A model generated the notes under the pieces. It searched no databases. It was not told the origin of the DNA and saw only the letters and a program-made list of their open reading frames with translations. Positions 1 through 8,555 of a stretch of 64,000 nt of DNA are shown in pieces. How positions within the stretch are numbered: position 1 is the stretch's first letter; every line of letters begins with the position of its first letter. A program made the translations under genes and the position numbers. This DNA is from DASWJZ01 sp963720705. GTDB lineage: Bacteria; Pseudomonadota; Alphaproteobacteria; Rhizobiales; Afifellaceae. Location of the stretch: assembly GCA_963720705.1 (NCBI GenBank), contig CAVRGJ010000003.1, positions 124,001-188,000 on the forward strand, written 5' to 3'.

Positions 1-727
1 CCTCCCCCACCACCGTGTCGCGGTTGGCGCCACGGTCGATCGTGGTGTTGGCGCCGATCTCAACGTCGTCCTGGATGATGACGCGGCCCACCTGCCCGAC
101 CTTGAAGTGGCCGCTCGATCCGGGCACGAAGCCGAATCCGTCCTGACCGACGCTGACGCCGGGGTGAAGGATAACGCGGTTGCCGATGAGCGAATGCTGG
201 ATGACGGCGTTCGCGCCGACAACACAATCGCGCCCGATCGCGACCGCCTCGCCGATCACCGCGCCTGCTGAAATGATCGTGCCACGCCCGATCTCCGCCC
301 GCGCCCCGACCACCGCGCCGGGCTCCACGCGCACCTCCTTTTCGAGACGCGCATCGGGATGGACAATGCCCGCAAGCTCCGAGCGCCCGAAGAAGCCAAA
401 GGGGCGCAGCGCCGTCGGATATGCAGTCGCAACGTAGCGACTGTAGGCGCGATAGGGCTCGTTCGTTTCCAGCACCGCAACGCCCGCCGGCACGCGTGCC
501 GAATAGCGCTTCTGGCAAAGGCAGGCCGACGCGCGCGTCGCCGCCAGATGCGTTACGTAGCGCGGATTGTCGAGAAAGCTGACATCGCCTTCCTCGGCGG
601 ATGCAAGGGGAGCGGCGCCGAGGATCGGCGTCTCAGGATCGCCACGCACGAGCCGCGCGCCGACCAACTCCGCGACCTCGGCGAGGCGCAACGGCACCGG
701 CGGGGGAATGAAGCGAGAATCGCGCAT
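1..727 (-). CDS. lpxD: UDP-3-O-acylglucosamine N-acyltransferase LpxD (partial, 3' end beyond window)
   Basis: This enzyme adds the second hydroxyacyl chain to UDP-3-O-acylglucosamine in cytoplasmic lipid A synthesis, using acyl-ACP. The visible 242 residues begin MRDSRFIPPP and contain the N-terminal uridine-binding domain (about 1-100), followed by left-handed beta-helix hexapeptide repeats from about residue 108 to the edge, including the family segment GANTTIDRGA. LpxD proteins are usually about 340-350 residues, so roughly 100 C-terminal residues, including the region with the catalytic His, lie outside the window. The start is the ATG at 725-727, as LpxD N-termini typically read DSRFF/IP. 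It follows bamA on the same strand, the conserved bamA-lpxD order. Identity is clear from sequence and context. Confidence 0.95.
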   Translation of the reverse strand, partial: MRDSRFIPPPVPLRLAEVAELVGARLVRGDPETPILGAAPLASAEEGDVSFLDNPRYVTHLAATRASACLCQKRYSARVPAGVAVLETNEPYRAYSRYVATAYPTALRPFGFFGRSELAGIVHPDARLEKEVRVEPGAVVGARAEIGRGTIISAGAVIGEAVAIGRDCVVGANAVIQHSLIGNRVILHPGVSVGQDGFGFVPGSSGHFKVGQVGRVIIQDDVEIGANTTIDRGANRDTVVGE

Positions 728-743
728 GCGAGCGACCGAGCGA

Positions 744-762
744 CCGGCCGACGATCGGCCGG
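744..762. other. Hairpin between bamA and lpxD
   Basis: A perfect 8-bp inverted repeat (CCGGCCGA, 3-nt loop, TCGGCCGG) fills part of the 46-base gap between the bamA stop and the lpxD start. There is no T-run on either side, so it is not a normal intrinsic terminator. It may act as an mRNA processing or stability element; that role is inferred. Confidence 0.4.
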
Positions 763-773
763 CGCTCACACTA

Positions 774-3110
774 TCAGAACTGCGTGGCGCCGCCGAAACG
801 GAAGAACTGCGTCCTGTCGTACCCGTCGCGGGTGATCACTTCGGCAAAGTCCGCACGCAGCGGTCCGAGCGGCGAGGCCCAGAGGATTGAGCCGCCCACC
901 GACGAGCGGATGTCGGGCGCATCGAGCGGGGATCCGACTGCAACCGTCGCATCGGTATCGAAGAGTGTGCCGGCATCCGCGAAGACGGCGCCCTTCAGGC
1001 CGAGCTCCTTCGGGAACAACGGGAGCGGGAACTGGATCTCGGCGGTGCCGGCGACAAAGATATTCCCGCCGAGGGCGTCGCCGGTCACCGGGTCGCGTGG
1101 ACCAAACCCGGAACTCTGGAAGCCGCGCACTGTTTCACCGCCCTTGAAGAACGCGTCGAGCAGCCTGACGGGCTCTCCGATGCCAAAGATATCCCCGCCC
1201 TGCACCTTGATCAGCCCGACGATATCCCGGTCTGGCAAAATCTCATGATAGTAGGAGGCGCTTCCTGTCGTCTTGAGATACCGCACGTCTCCGCCGACAC
1301 CGGCAAACTCCTGCGTGAACTTCACGTAGAAGCCGGCGTGCGGATCGCGGCGATCGTCGAGCGTATCGTAGATGAGCGAATAGAGAACCGAGGAAACCAA
1401 GGTGTCCCCGCGCGACTGACATATGGCTTTCGAGACGTCGTCCCCGTTCAGTCCGTCGCACTGATAATCGGCAACGCTGATTTTCTGGTTCTCGACCTGG
1501 TAACCCGCCTGGACCGTAAAATCCTCGGTGATCGGGAAACCGAATATGAGCGAGCCCCCGGTCGTTTCGTAATCGTAGGACCGGAAGCTGTTCGCATCAT
1601 AGATGCGGCGGAAGACGTTCACGCCGGCCGAGATGCGGCGACCGAGGAAATAGGGATCGGTGAACCCGACCTCGTAGCTTCGCGTGCTCGAGCCGGCGCC
1701 CACGGCAACGCGAAGGGCATAGCCGCGGCCGAGGAAGTTCTTCTCGGTCAAGGAGACGTCGCCGAGGATACCGTCGGAGGTCGAATAACCGACGCCGAAC
1801 GATATGGAGCCTGTCGACTGTTCGACGACGGTGACCACGACGACGACGCGATCGTCGGCCGAACCCGGCTCGGTCGTGATGTTGACGTCCGAGAAGTAGC
1901 CGAGGTAACGGAGCCGCCGCTGCGCACGGTCGATCAGCACGCGGTTGAAAGCATCGCCCTCGGCAATGTCGAATTCGCGGCGGATGACGTAGTCGCGCGT
2001 TCGCGAGTTCCCGCGAATCTCGATGCGCTCGATATAGATACGGGCGCCCTCGTCGACGACGTAAGTCACGCTGATTGTCAGAGTGTCGGGGTCGCGATCG
2101 AGACGCGGCCGCGCTTGCGCGAATGGATAGCCGTGCCCCGCCATGTAGATGGTAATCGCTTCGAGCGACTTGTCGACCTCGCCGCTCGAAAAGATGTCGC
2201 CCTTGTCGGTAAGGATCTGGCGTTCGATCGTGCGCGTGTCGACCCCGGAGATTGACGAATCGACGCTGATGTCGCCGAACCTGTAGCGCGGGCCTTCGTT
2301 GATGGTGAAGACGATGAAGAAGGCGTTTCGCTCACGATCGAGCTCTGCCACGGACGACACGATCTGGAAGTCCGCAAAGCCGCGGTCGAGATAGTAGCGA
2401 CGCAGCTTCTCCTCGTCCGATGACAACTGATCCGGATCGTAATTGTCGCCGTTGCGGATGAAACTCAAAAGCCCCGATTGCCGCGTCGCGATGACGTTCC
2501 TGAGCCGCCCGTCGCTGAAGGCGTGATTGCCCACGAACGTAATGCCTGCAACGCCGGTCTTCGGACCTTCGGTGATCACGAAGACGAGGTTCACGCGGCC
2601 GTTCGGCAACTCGATCGTTTCGGGGTTCACGGACGCCTGGAAGCGGCCCGAGCGGCGATAGAGCTCAAGAATGCGCGCCACGTCGCCCTGCACCTTGGCG
2701 CGCGTGAAGACCCCGCGCGGTGCCGACTGCACAACGCCCTTGAGCTGATCGTCCTTGAACTTCTTGTTGCCTTCGAACGCCACCTCGTTGATCACCGGGT
2801 TCTCGACGACGATGACGACGAGGACTGCGCCGCGCACGTTGAGGTTCACGTCGGAGAAGAGCCCGGTCTCGAAGAGCGCCTTCAGCGACGCATCCTCTTC
2901 CGCGCTGCCGAAGTTCTTGCCGGGCCGAATGACGATATAGGCCCGAATCGTGTCGGCATCGACCCGCTGGTTACCTTCAACGTCGATGCGACTGACGACG
3001 GTCGCCTGAGCCTCGGAAGCGGGCAACGTCGCGCCCAGAATCGACGCGGCGACAAGAAGCAGCGTGGCCAGGAAGCCCCGAAGGTAGTGCCGGCTTCGTC
3101 TCACTCGCAT
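774..3110 (-). CDS. bamA: Outer membrane protein assembly factor BamA
   Basis: BamA is the essential Omp85 component of the BAM complex and inserts beta-barrel proteins into the outer membrane. The 778-residue protein has a signal peptide (about 1-35, ending near ASEAQA), five POTRA domains (about 36-350) and a C-terminal 16-strand barrel. The last residue is Phe (FRFGGATQF), the usual outer-membrane targeting signature. Length is normal for the family. The start is ATG at 3110. It sits between rseP and lpxD, the standard envelope-biogenesis order, and is probably co-transcribed from further upstream. Two Cys residues about ten apart in the barrel region (QCDG...ICQS) may form a disulphide in an extracellular loop; that is inference. 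Confidence 0.97.
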   Translation of the reverse strand: MRVRRSRHYLRGFLATLLLVAASILGATLPASEAQATVVSRIDVEGNQRVDADTIRAYIVIRPGKNFGSAEEDASLKALFETGLFSDVNLNVRGAVLVVIVVENPVINEVAFEGNKKFKDDQLKGVVQSAPRGVFTRAKVQGDVARILELYRRSGRFQASVNPETIELPNGRVNLVFVITEGPKTGVAGITFVGNHAFSDGRLRNVIATRQSGLLSFIRNGDNYDPDQLSSDEEKLRRYYLDRGFADFQIVSSVAELDRERNAFFIVFTINEGPRYRFGDISVDSSISGVDTRTIERQILTDKGDIFSSGEVDKSLEAITIYMAGHGYPFAQARPRLDRDPDTLTISVTYVVDEGARIYIERIEIRGNSRTRDYVIRREFDIAEGDAFNRVLIDRAQRRLRYLGYFSDVNITTEPGSADDRVVVVVTVVEQSTGSISFGVGYSTSDGILGDVSLTEKNFLGRGYALRVAVGAGSSTRSYEVGFTDPYFLGRRISAGVNVFRRIYDANSFRSYDYETTGGSLIFGFPITEDFTVQAGYQVENQKISVADYQCDGLNGDDVSKAICQSRGDTLVSSVLYSLIYDTLDDRRDPHAGFYVKFTQEFAGVGGDVRYLKTTGSASYYHEILPDRDIVGLIKVQGGDIFGIGEPVRLLDAFFKGGETVRGFQSSGFGPRDPVTGDALGGNIFVAGTAEIQFPLPLFPKELGLKGAVFADAGTLFDTDATVAVGSPLDAPDIRSSVGGSILWASPLGPLRADFAEVITRDGYDRTQFFRFGGATQF

Positions 3111-3279
3111 TGGCGGCTTTTTCTGTTCTTTCTGGGCACAAGAGCATTCGTCGGGCGCCGCCTGCGGCCGGGCCCCCTCAAAGCTATTGCAGGGATTCGC
3201 CGTCCTTTCAATTGGACCAGCCCCCTCGACGCCCCCTTTTTTGGCCCGACGTGACCTTTGGGCAACGTCGTCTAAGCAC

Positions 3280-4419
3280 TTACGATTTCACGAAAATTCC
3301 GGAGATATTCGCGATGTCGTTGAAGGTCACGAAGATGAACAGCATAATGACCAGTGCGAACCCGATCCGAAAGCCGAGATCCTGGACTCTGGCGCTGAGC
3401 GGACGGCCGCGTACCGCCTCGATTGCGTAGAAGAACAGGTGCCCGCCGTCGAGCATCGGGACGGGAAATAGGTTGAAGAGCCCGATCGAGACCGAAAGAA
3501 CGGCGGCGAGGTAGATTAGCCCGGGAATCCCGCCCGAAGAGACGACCGCCCCCGACACCTGCCCGATGCGAATCGGTCCGGAGAGTTGGTCGGTACTCTC
3601 ACGGCCCTGAAGCAACCGCCCGACATAGGTCATCGTCCGCTCGACGATGTTGGTTGTCTCCCGCACGCCCTCGACGAGCGCGGTGAGCGGATCGTCGCGC
3701 CGGAAGTCGCCCGGGGGCCCGGTGATGCCAAGAACCCCGATCTTGTGCGTTCCGCCGAGCCGGTCGGGCTGCTCGACGCGCTTCGGGGTCGCCGAAAGCG
3801 AAACCTCGTGCCCGCTTCGCTGAACGACGAGGTCGAGCGTCTCGTCTGCGGCAAGCATGACGATGCTCTGCAGGTCCATGAACAATTCGATCTGCCGACC
3901 GTCGACGCTAACAATGCGGTCGCCCGGCTCGATTCCGGCTTCTTCGGCGGCGCTCCCGTGGATGACGGTCTCGGCGATGGGCAGAATATGCGGCCGCCCG
4001 ACAAAGACGAAGAGCGCGGCGAACACGAGCACTGCCAGGATGAAATTCGCCGCCGGCCCCGCCGCCACGACCAGGAAGCGCTTCCAGAGCGGCGCGAAAT
4101 GAAAGAGACCGTGACGCTCCGACAGCGGTGTCGCCGCCAGGGTTTCGGGATCCGGAACGCTTGCCGCGTTGTCGTCGCCTTCAAACCGCACGTAGCCCCC
4201 GAGCGGCACCGCCGACACCTTCCAGCGCGTGCCGCGACGATCCGTGAACCCGAAAAGCTCGCGTCCGAAGCCGATCGAGAACGCGGCGACGCGGATGCCG
4301 CACCAGCGCGCGATCAGGAAGTGGCCCATCTCATGGACGAACACGACGGCAGTGAGCACGACCAGGGCGGGGACCACGTTGTCGACGAGAACGCCCCGAA
4401 GATTGACCAGGTAATCCAT
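3280..4419 (-). CDS. rseP: RIP metalloprotease RseP (site-2 protease family)
   Basis: This inner-membrane zinc protease cleaves transmembrane segments of anti-sigma factors and remnant signal peptides. The 379-residue protein has the HExxH zinc motif at residues 29-33 (HEMGH) in the first membrane helix, one PDZ domain (about 120-200, EEAGIEPGDRI) and the C-terminal NLFPVPMLDGGH motif that completes the active site. E. coli RseP has two PDZ domains; this shorter form with one is common in alphaproteobacteria. It lies between dxr and bamA on the same strand. The 169 bases between rseP and bamA contain no other gene that I can see. Confidence 0.95.
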   Translation of the reverse strand: MDYLVNLRGVLVDNVVPALVVLTAVVFVHEMGHFLIARWCGIRVAAFSIGFGRELFGFTDRRGTRWKVSAVPLGGYVRFEGDDNAASVPDPETLAATPLSERHGLFHFAPLWKRFLVVAAGPAANFILAVLVFAALFVFVGRPHILPIAETVIHGSAAEEAGIEPGDRIVSVDGRQIELFMDLQSIVMLAADETLDLVVQRSGHEVSLSATPKRVEQPDRLGGTHKIGVLGITGPPGDFRRDDPLTALVEGVRETTNIVERTMTYVGRLLQGRESTDQLSGPIRIGQVSGAVVSSGGIPGLIYLAAVLSVSIGLFNLFPVPMLDGGHLFFYAIEAVRGRPLSARVQDLGFRIGFALVIMLFIFVTFNDIANISGIFVKS

Positions 4420-4440
4420 TGGAATCCTTGGATTCTTTCT

Positions 4441-5622
4441 TTACGCGGCGGCGGAGCGACGTTTGAGGTCCGCACGTGCGATCCGCCGGGCGACGGAATC
4501 GAGCGCAAGCGCCTCATCGATCGTTGTCGGTTCGGACAGCAATCCCTCGGATTCGGCGGCCGTCAAGGCGATTTCGACGATCTTCGGGATCGCAGTGAAC
4601 GAGACCCGCCCGGCAAGGAAGGCCTCGACGGCCACTTCGTTGGCGGCGTTAAGCACGGTCGCCGCGCCTCCGCCCCGGCGAAGCGCCTCCATGGCGAGGC
4701 GGAGCGCCGGGAATCGGCCGACATCGGCGCGCTCGAACGTGAGCTGACCGACAGCGGCAAGATCGAGCGTCGCTACGGGCTTCGACGCGCGCTCCGGCCA
4801 ATGCAGGCAATAGCCGATCGGGCGGCGCATGTCGGCCGCTCCGAGCTCCGCGTGGACCGATCCGTCGCGGAACGTGACCAGCGCGTGCACGACCGATTGC
4901 GGGTGCACGATCACATCGAGTGATTCTGGCCGGAGCCCGAACAGGTGATGAGCCTCGATCAGCTCCAGGCCCTTGTTCATCAACGTCGCAGAGTCGACGG
5001 ATATCTTGGCGCCCATCGACCAGGTCGGATGCGCGACCGCCTGCTGCGGCGTTGCCTCGGCCATTCGCTCGGCCGACCAGGTGCGGAATGGGCCGCCGGA
5101 AGCCGTCAGAGTGTAGACGCGGATATCGGCGGGATCGCGCTTGTCGAGGAGCTGATAGAGCGCGTTGTGCTCCGAATCGACCGGAAGCACGCGCACGCCG
5201 TGCTCGCGCGCGAGCGCCATGAAGGCGCTTCCGGCGCAGATCAGGCACTCCTTGTTGGCGAGCGCAATGTCGCTGCCGGCACGGATAGCCGCCGCAGTCG
5301 GCGCAAGCCCGGCCGCGCCGACGATTGCGGAAAGCACAATGTCGACCGGCTCGGCCGCAGCCTCCTCAACCGCCGCCGGGCCGGCGGCAGCCGCGATCCC
5401 GGAGCCGAAAAGGTCGTCGCGAAGCGCCTTGAAGCTCGCCTCGTCTGCCACGACTGCCCGACGGGCGCGGAGCATTCGCGCCGTCTCGGCAAGCTTCGCG
5501 GCACTTGAGTACGCCGTCACAGCGTGCACCTCGAATCGGTCAGACGCCGTCGCGATCACGTCGGCGGCGCTGATCCCGATCGATCCGGTCGCGCCGAGAA
5601 GCGATATCCGCCGGGTCATCAC
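4441..5622 (-). CDS. dxr: 1-deoxy-D-xylulose 5-phosphate reductoisomerase
   Basis: Dxr makes 2-C-methyl-D-erythritol 4-phosphate from DXP with NADPH, the first committed step of the MEP isoprenoid pathway. The 393 residues carry the NADPH-binding loop GATGSIG (residues about 10-16), the ALANKE segment, the metal-binding LPVDSEHNALYQ stretch, and the substrate-binding TASGGPF and WSMGAKISVDSATLMNKG motifs. Length fits the family. Its ATG overlaps the cdsA stop by 4 bases (ATGA), so the two are translationally coupled. It supplies precursors to UppS, encoded two genes upstream. Confidence 0.97.
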   Translation of the reverse strand: MMTRRISLLGATGSIGISAADVIATASDRFEVHAVTAYSSAAKLAETARMLRARRAVVADEASFKALRDDLFGSGIAAAAGPAAVEEAAAEPVDIVLSAIVGAAGLAPTAAAIRAGSDIALANKECLICAGSAFMALAREHGVRVLPVDSEHNALYQLLDKRDPADIRVYTLTASGGPFRTWSAERMAEATPQQAVAHPTWSMGAKISVDSATLMNKGLELIEAHHLFGLRPESLDVIVHPQSVVHALVTFRDGSVHAELGAADMRRPIGYCLHWPERASKPVATLDLAAVGQLTFERADVGRFPALRLAMEALRRGGGAATVLNAANEVAVEAFLAGRVSFTAIPKIVEIALTAAESEGLLSEPTTIDEALALDSVARRIARADLKRRSAAA

Positions 5623-6326
5623 CCAGCCCCGACCGGCGTGGGGAAGACGAAAATCCCGCCCCCCAATCCAAGGGCCGCGACGAGAAGCGCAAGAGCCGCA
5701 GCACCGAGAATGCCGTCCACCCGGTCAAGCACGCCGCCGTGGCCCGGAATGATCGTGCCGGAGTCCTTCACACCGAACCGCCGCTTCACAGCGGATTCGA
5801 AAAGATCGCCGGCCTGTGCTGCGATCGATAGCGGAGCCGCGAGTACCACCCCGAGCCAGAAACCGCCCGCCCCCGTAAGCGCGGCGATCACACCGCCGGC
5901 AATGAGCGCAGCCGCCAGTCCACCGAGCGCGCCCGACCACGTCTTCTTCGGAGAGACACGCGGCCAAAGCTTCGGCCCGCCAATGCCGCGGCCAGCGAAA
6001 TAGGCGGCGATGTCGGTCGCCCAGACCACCGCAAGGAGAAAGAGGATCGACGCCCACCCGGCGGGCGGCATTGCCTGTCGGAACAGGATCAAGCCGGCGG
6101 TCGGCACGGCCAGATATACGACGCCGAGTGCCATCCAAGCGATGCGGCCGCCGACGATCGTCATCCATTCCCAGAAGCCGATTGCGGCGGCGAGCGTCAC
6201 GAGTGCGGCGAACGGCAGCCCGCCGACGAGTAGCGCAGCAAGTACGACCGGCGCCAGGACGGCGGCGGAGAGAACGCGCGTTTGTAGTTCTGTCACGTCC
6301 GCGGTCCGCGTTCCCTCAACCGCCAA
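5619..6326 (-). CDS. cdsA: Phosphatidate cytidylyltransferase
   Basis: CdsA makes CDP-diacylglycerol from phosphatidate and CTP, the branch point of phospholipid synthesis, at the inner membrane. The 235-residue protein is almost entirely hydrophobic, with about six to seven membrane segments. It ends with the family signature SAVKRRFGVKDSG...PGHGGVLDRVDG, which contains the metal-binding Asp residues. It is shorter than the roughly 285-residue E. coli enzyme, as in many alphaproteobacteria. The start overlaps the end of uppS by 11 bases, and its stop overlaps the dxr start by 4. Confidence 0.94.
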   Translation of the reverse strand: MAVEGTRTADVTELQTRVLSAAVLAPVVLAALLVGGLPFAALVTLAAAIGFWEWMTIVGGRIAWMALGVVYLAVPTAGLILFRQAMPPAGWASILFLLAVVWATDIAAYFAGRGIGGPKLWPRVSPKKTWSGALGGLAAALIAGGVIAALTGAGGFWLGVVLAAPLSIAAQAGDLFESAVKRRFGVKDSGTIIPGHGGVLDRVDGILGAAALALLVAALGLGGGIFVFPTPVGAG

Positions 6327-7104
6327 CGACGCCTCCGTAACGGCGTTCGCGCGAGGCGTATTCGTCGAGCGCTCCCTCGAACTCGGCGTCGCCGAACTCC
6401 GGCCACAGCACCGGCAGGAAGATCAGTTCGGCATAGGCCGCCTGCCAAAGCAGGAAATTGCTGATCCGCATTTCGCCGGATGTGCGGATGATGACGTCGG
6501 GATCGGGGATGCCGAACGTGTCGAGCGCCTGCTCGAATTTCTTCTGGTCGATGTCGAAAGGCGAAAGCTCGCCCGCGACCGCACGCGCCGCGAGCCGTCT
6601 GGCGGCACGCACGATCTCGTCCCGCGAACCGTAGTTGAAGGCGACGACGAGCTGGAGGCCGCGGTTTCCGCTCGTTACCTGCTCCGCCTCTTCGATCAAG
6701 CCGCGGATGTCGTCAGGAATGGCGTCGCGCGCGCCGATAACGCGGACCTTGACGCTGTTGCGATTGAGCTCGGCGAGGTCGCTGCGAATGAAGATGCGTA
6801 CGAGGTTGAAAAGGCCCTGGATCTCATCGTCGGGACGCGACCAGTTTTCGGAAGAAAAGCTGAAGAGCGTCAGATAGCGGATGCCGCGGCGAACCGCGTA
6901 GCGCACGGCGCCTCGCAACGCTTCGACGCCGCGGCTGTGCCCCTCTCCACGCGGCAGTCCCTGCGCGTGCGCCCAGCGACCGTTCCCGTCCATGATGATG
7001 CCGACGTGGCGGGGGAGAGAGCCGGGAAACACCGTCCCGGCACGCTGCGGCTGCAGCTCCGAAGCGGTGCTTTCTGCAAGTGAAGTTGTGGCACGGTTCG
7101 GCAC
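6316..7104 (-). CDS. uppS: Isoprenyl transferase (undecaprenyl diphosphate synthase)
   Basis: UppS condenses isopentenyl diphosphate onto farnesyl diphosphate in cis to give the C55 carrier for peptidoglycan and O-antigen synthesis. The 262-residue protein has the catalytic MDGNGRW motif with Asp39, the substrate loop LTLFSFSSENWSRP, and the C-terminal IRTSGEMRISNFL segment that helps hold Mg2+. Residues 1-32 are a variable extension before the conserved core, so a slightly later start cannot be excluded. It is packed between frr and cdsA. Confidence 0.95.
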   Translation of the reverse strand: MPNRATTSLAESTASELQPQRAGTVFPGSLPRHVGIIMDGNGRWAHAQGLPRGEGHSRGVEALRGAVRYAVRRGIRYLTLFSFSSENWSRPDDEIQGLFNLVRIFIRSDLAELNRNSVKVRVIGARDAIPDDIRGLIEEAEQVTSGNRGLQLVVAFNYGSRDEIVRAARRLAARAVAGELSPFDIDQKKFEQALDTFGIPDPDVIIRTSGEMRISNFLLWQAAYAELIFLPVLWPEFGDAEFEGALDEYASRERRYGGVVGG

Positions 7105-7109
7105 GCGGG

Positions 7110-7679
7110 CTACACCTGTACGATCTCGCGTTCCTTGGCGGCCAACATTTCGTCGATTTCCTTAATGGCAGTGTCGGTCAGCTTCTGCAGTTCGTCCGAC
7201 TGCATCCGGGTGTCGTCTAAGCTGTGGTGGCCGTCCTTCTCGAATTTCTTCAGAGTGTCCATGCCATCCTTTCGGACATGGCGGACGGCGATGCGGGCCT
7301 GTTCGGCATATTTGTGCGCGACCTTGACCATTTCCTGACGCCGCTCCGCATTAAGCTCCGGTATCGGGATGCGCAGGAGCTGGCCCTCGACGATCGGATT
7401 GAGACCGAGATTGGCGTCGCGAATGGCGCGGTCGACGGCGCTGACCAGCCCCTTGTCCCAAACCTGGACGGAAAGCATGCGCGCCTCCGGCACGTTGACC
7501 GTCGCCACTTGGTTGATAGGCATTTGCGTTCCGTAGGCGCTGACTGTGACAGGATCGAGGAGGTTTGGCGAGGCGCGCCCGGTTCTTAAGCCCGAAAGCT
7601 CCGTCTTCAGAACGGAAACTGCGCCGTGCATACGCCGTTCCAGGTCTTTGAAATCGAGCCCTTCCGCCATCGTCGCCAT
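7110..7679 (-). CDS. frr: Ribosome recycling factor
   Basis: RRF, with EF-G, splits post-termination ribosomes. The start was set at the ATG at 7677-7679 because an AGGAGG ribosome-binding site lies 8 bases upstream; the next ATG, three codons later, would sit too far from it. The 189-residue product has the family segments LRTGRASPNLLDPV (ribosome-binding face), RIPIPELNAERRQEM and a long helical C-terminal half. E. coli RRF has 185 residues. Frr follows pyrH with a 29-base gap, the usual order in bacteria. Confidence 0.97.
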   Translation of the reverse strand: MATMAEGLDFKDLERRMHGAVSVLKTELSGLRTGRASPNLLDPVTVSAYGTQMPINQVATVNVPEARMLSVQVWDKGLVSAVDRAIRDANLGLNPIVEGQLLRIPIPELNAERRQEMVKVAHKYAEQARIAVRHVRKDGMDTLKKFEKDGHHSLDDTRMQSDELQKLTDTAIKEIDEMLAAKEREIVQV

Positions 7680-7708
7680 CCCTGCGTCCTCCTCGGTTCT
7701 CCTGACGA

Positions 7709-8431
7709 TCAACCGGCGGAAACGAGGGTGCCGACGGCCTCTCCCGCGACGATCCTCGCCAGGGATCCTGGCTCGTGTACGTTGAAGACGATTATCGGCA
7801 GTCCGTTGTCTCGGGCAAGGGCAAAGGCGGCGGTGTCCATGACCGCAAGTCCTTGAGAAATCGCGTCTTGGAAGGTCACATGGTCGTAGCGGACGGCCTT
7901 CGGATCGCGGCGCGGATCGGCGGAATAGACACCGTCGACCTGCGTCCCTTTGAGGAGCGCGTCGCACTCGAGCTCGAGGGCCCTCAGCGCCGCGCCGCTG
8001 TCGGTGGTGAAGAACGGATTTCCGGTGCCGCCGGCGAGCACAATGATCACCTTGCGGCTCATGTGCCAAGCAGCGCGCCGGTGCACGTAGGTCTCGCAGA
8101 TCGACGGCATTTCGATCGCCGATAGGGCGCGCGCCTCCATGCCCTCGCGGGCGAGCGCCGCCTCCAGCGCCAGCGCGTTCATGACAGTGGCGAGCATGCC
8201 CATGTGGTCGCCCGTCACTCGGTCGCCGCCCTTGGCGGAAACTGCGACGCCGCGGAAGAGATTGCCGCCGCCGATCACGACCGCGATCTCCGTTCCCGCA
8301 CGCGCCACGCTGGCGATCTCGCCGGCGAACCGGGCAAGCGCACTGTCGTCGATCCCAAACGGGAGGTTTCCGAGCAGCGCTTCCCCAGAGAGCTTGAGCA
8401 GAATCCGGCTAGGCTTCGGCCTCGGGGGCAT
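7709..8431 (-). CDS. pyrH: UMP kinase
   Basis: UMP kinase phosphorylates UMP to UDP for pyrimidine nucleotide synthesis. The 240-residue length matches the family. It belongs to the amino-acid kinase fold: ILLKLSGEALLG near the N-terminus, VIGGGNLFRG, DHMGMLATVMNALAL, ILAGGTGNPFFTTDS and a C-terminal LPIIVFN strand. The start is the ATG at 8429-8431, preceded by GAGG with 6-base spacing. An upstream in-frame TTG at 8497 would add 22 non-conserved residues and would run through a terminator-like hairpin, so I rejected it. Confidence 0.96.
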   Translation of the reverse strand: MPPRPKPSRILLKLSGEALLGNLPFGIDDSALARFAGEIASVARAGTEIAVVIGGGNLFRGVAVSAKGGDRVTGDHMGMLATVMNALALEAALAREGMEARALSAIEMPSICETYVHRRAAWHMSRKVIIVLAGGTGNPFFTTDSGAALRALELECDALLKGTQVDGVYSADPRRDPKAVRYDHVTFQDAISQGLAVMDTAAFALARDNGLPIIVFNVHEPGSLARIVAGEAVGTLVSAG

Positions 8432-8477
8432 TTTGGACCTCACGCCTTTCGGTCCGGGTTGGACCGCTTCGACCGCA

Positions 8478-8512
8478 TAAGACAAGGGCGCCGGCAAGTC
8501 ACGTCGGCGCCC
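8478..8512 (-). terminator. Terminator-like hairpin between tsf and pyrH
   Basis: Stem GGGCGCCG / CGGCGCCC (8486-8493 with 8505-8512) with an 11-base loop. Read on the minus strand it is followed by TTGTCTT. It lies after the tsf stop and before pyrH, so it may end or reduce transcription after rpsB-tsf, allowing pyrH and downstream genes lower or separate expression. The T-run is interrupted, so strength is uncertain. Confidence 0.55.
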
Positions 8513-8555
8513 CTGGAAAATGACGGTTCTTCCGGCAATTGCGCGGGCCCACCTG

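Noticed and set aside
7680..8069. Extended frr reading frame through pyrH
   Set aside because: The extension is Arg-rich shadow sequence; the ATG at 7679 has AGGAGG at the right distance.
8432..8497. Upstream TTG start for pyrH
   Set aside because: It would add 22 unconserved residues and lies within a terminator-like hairpin; the ATG at 8431 has a ribosome-binding site and gives the family length.
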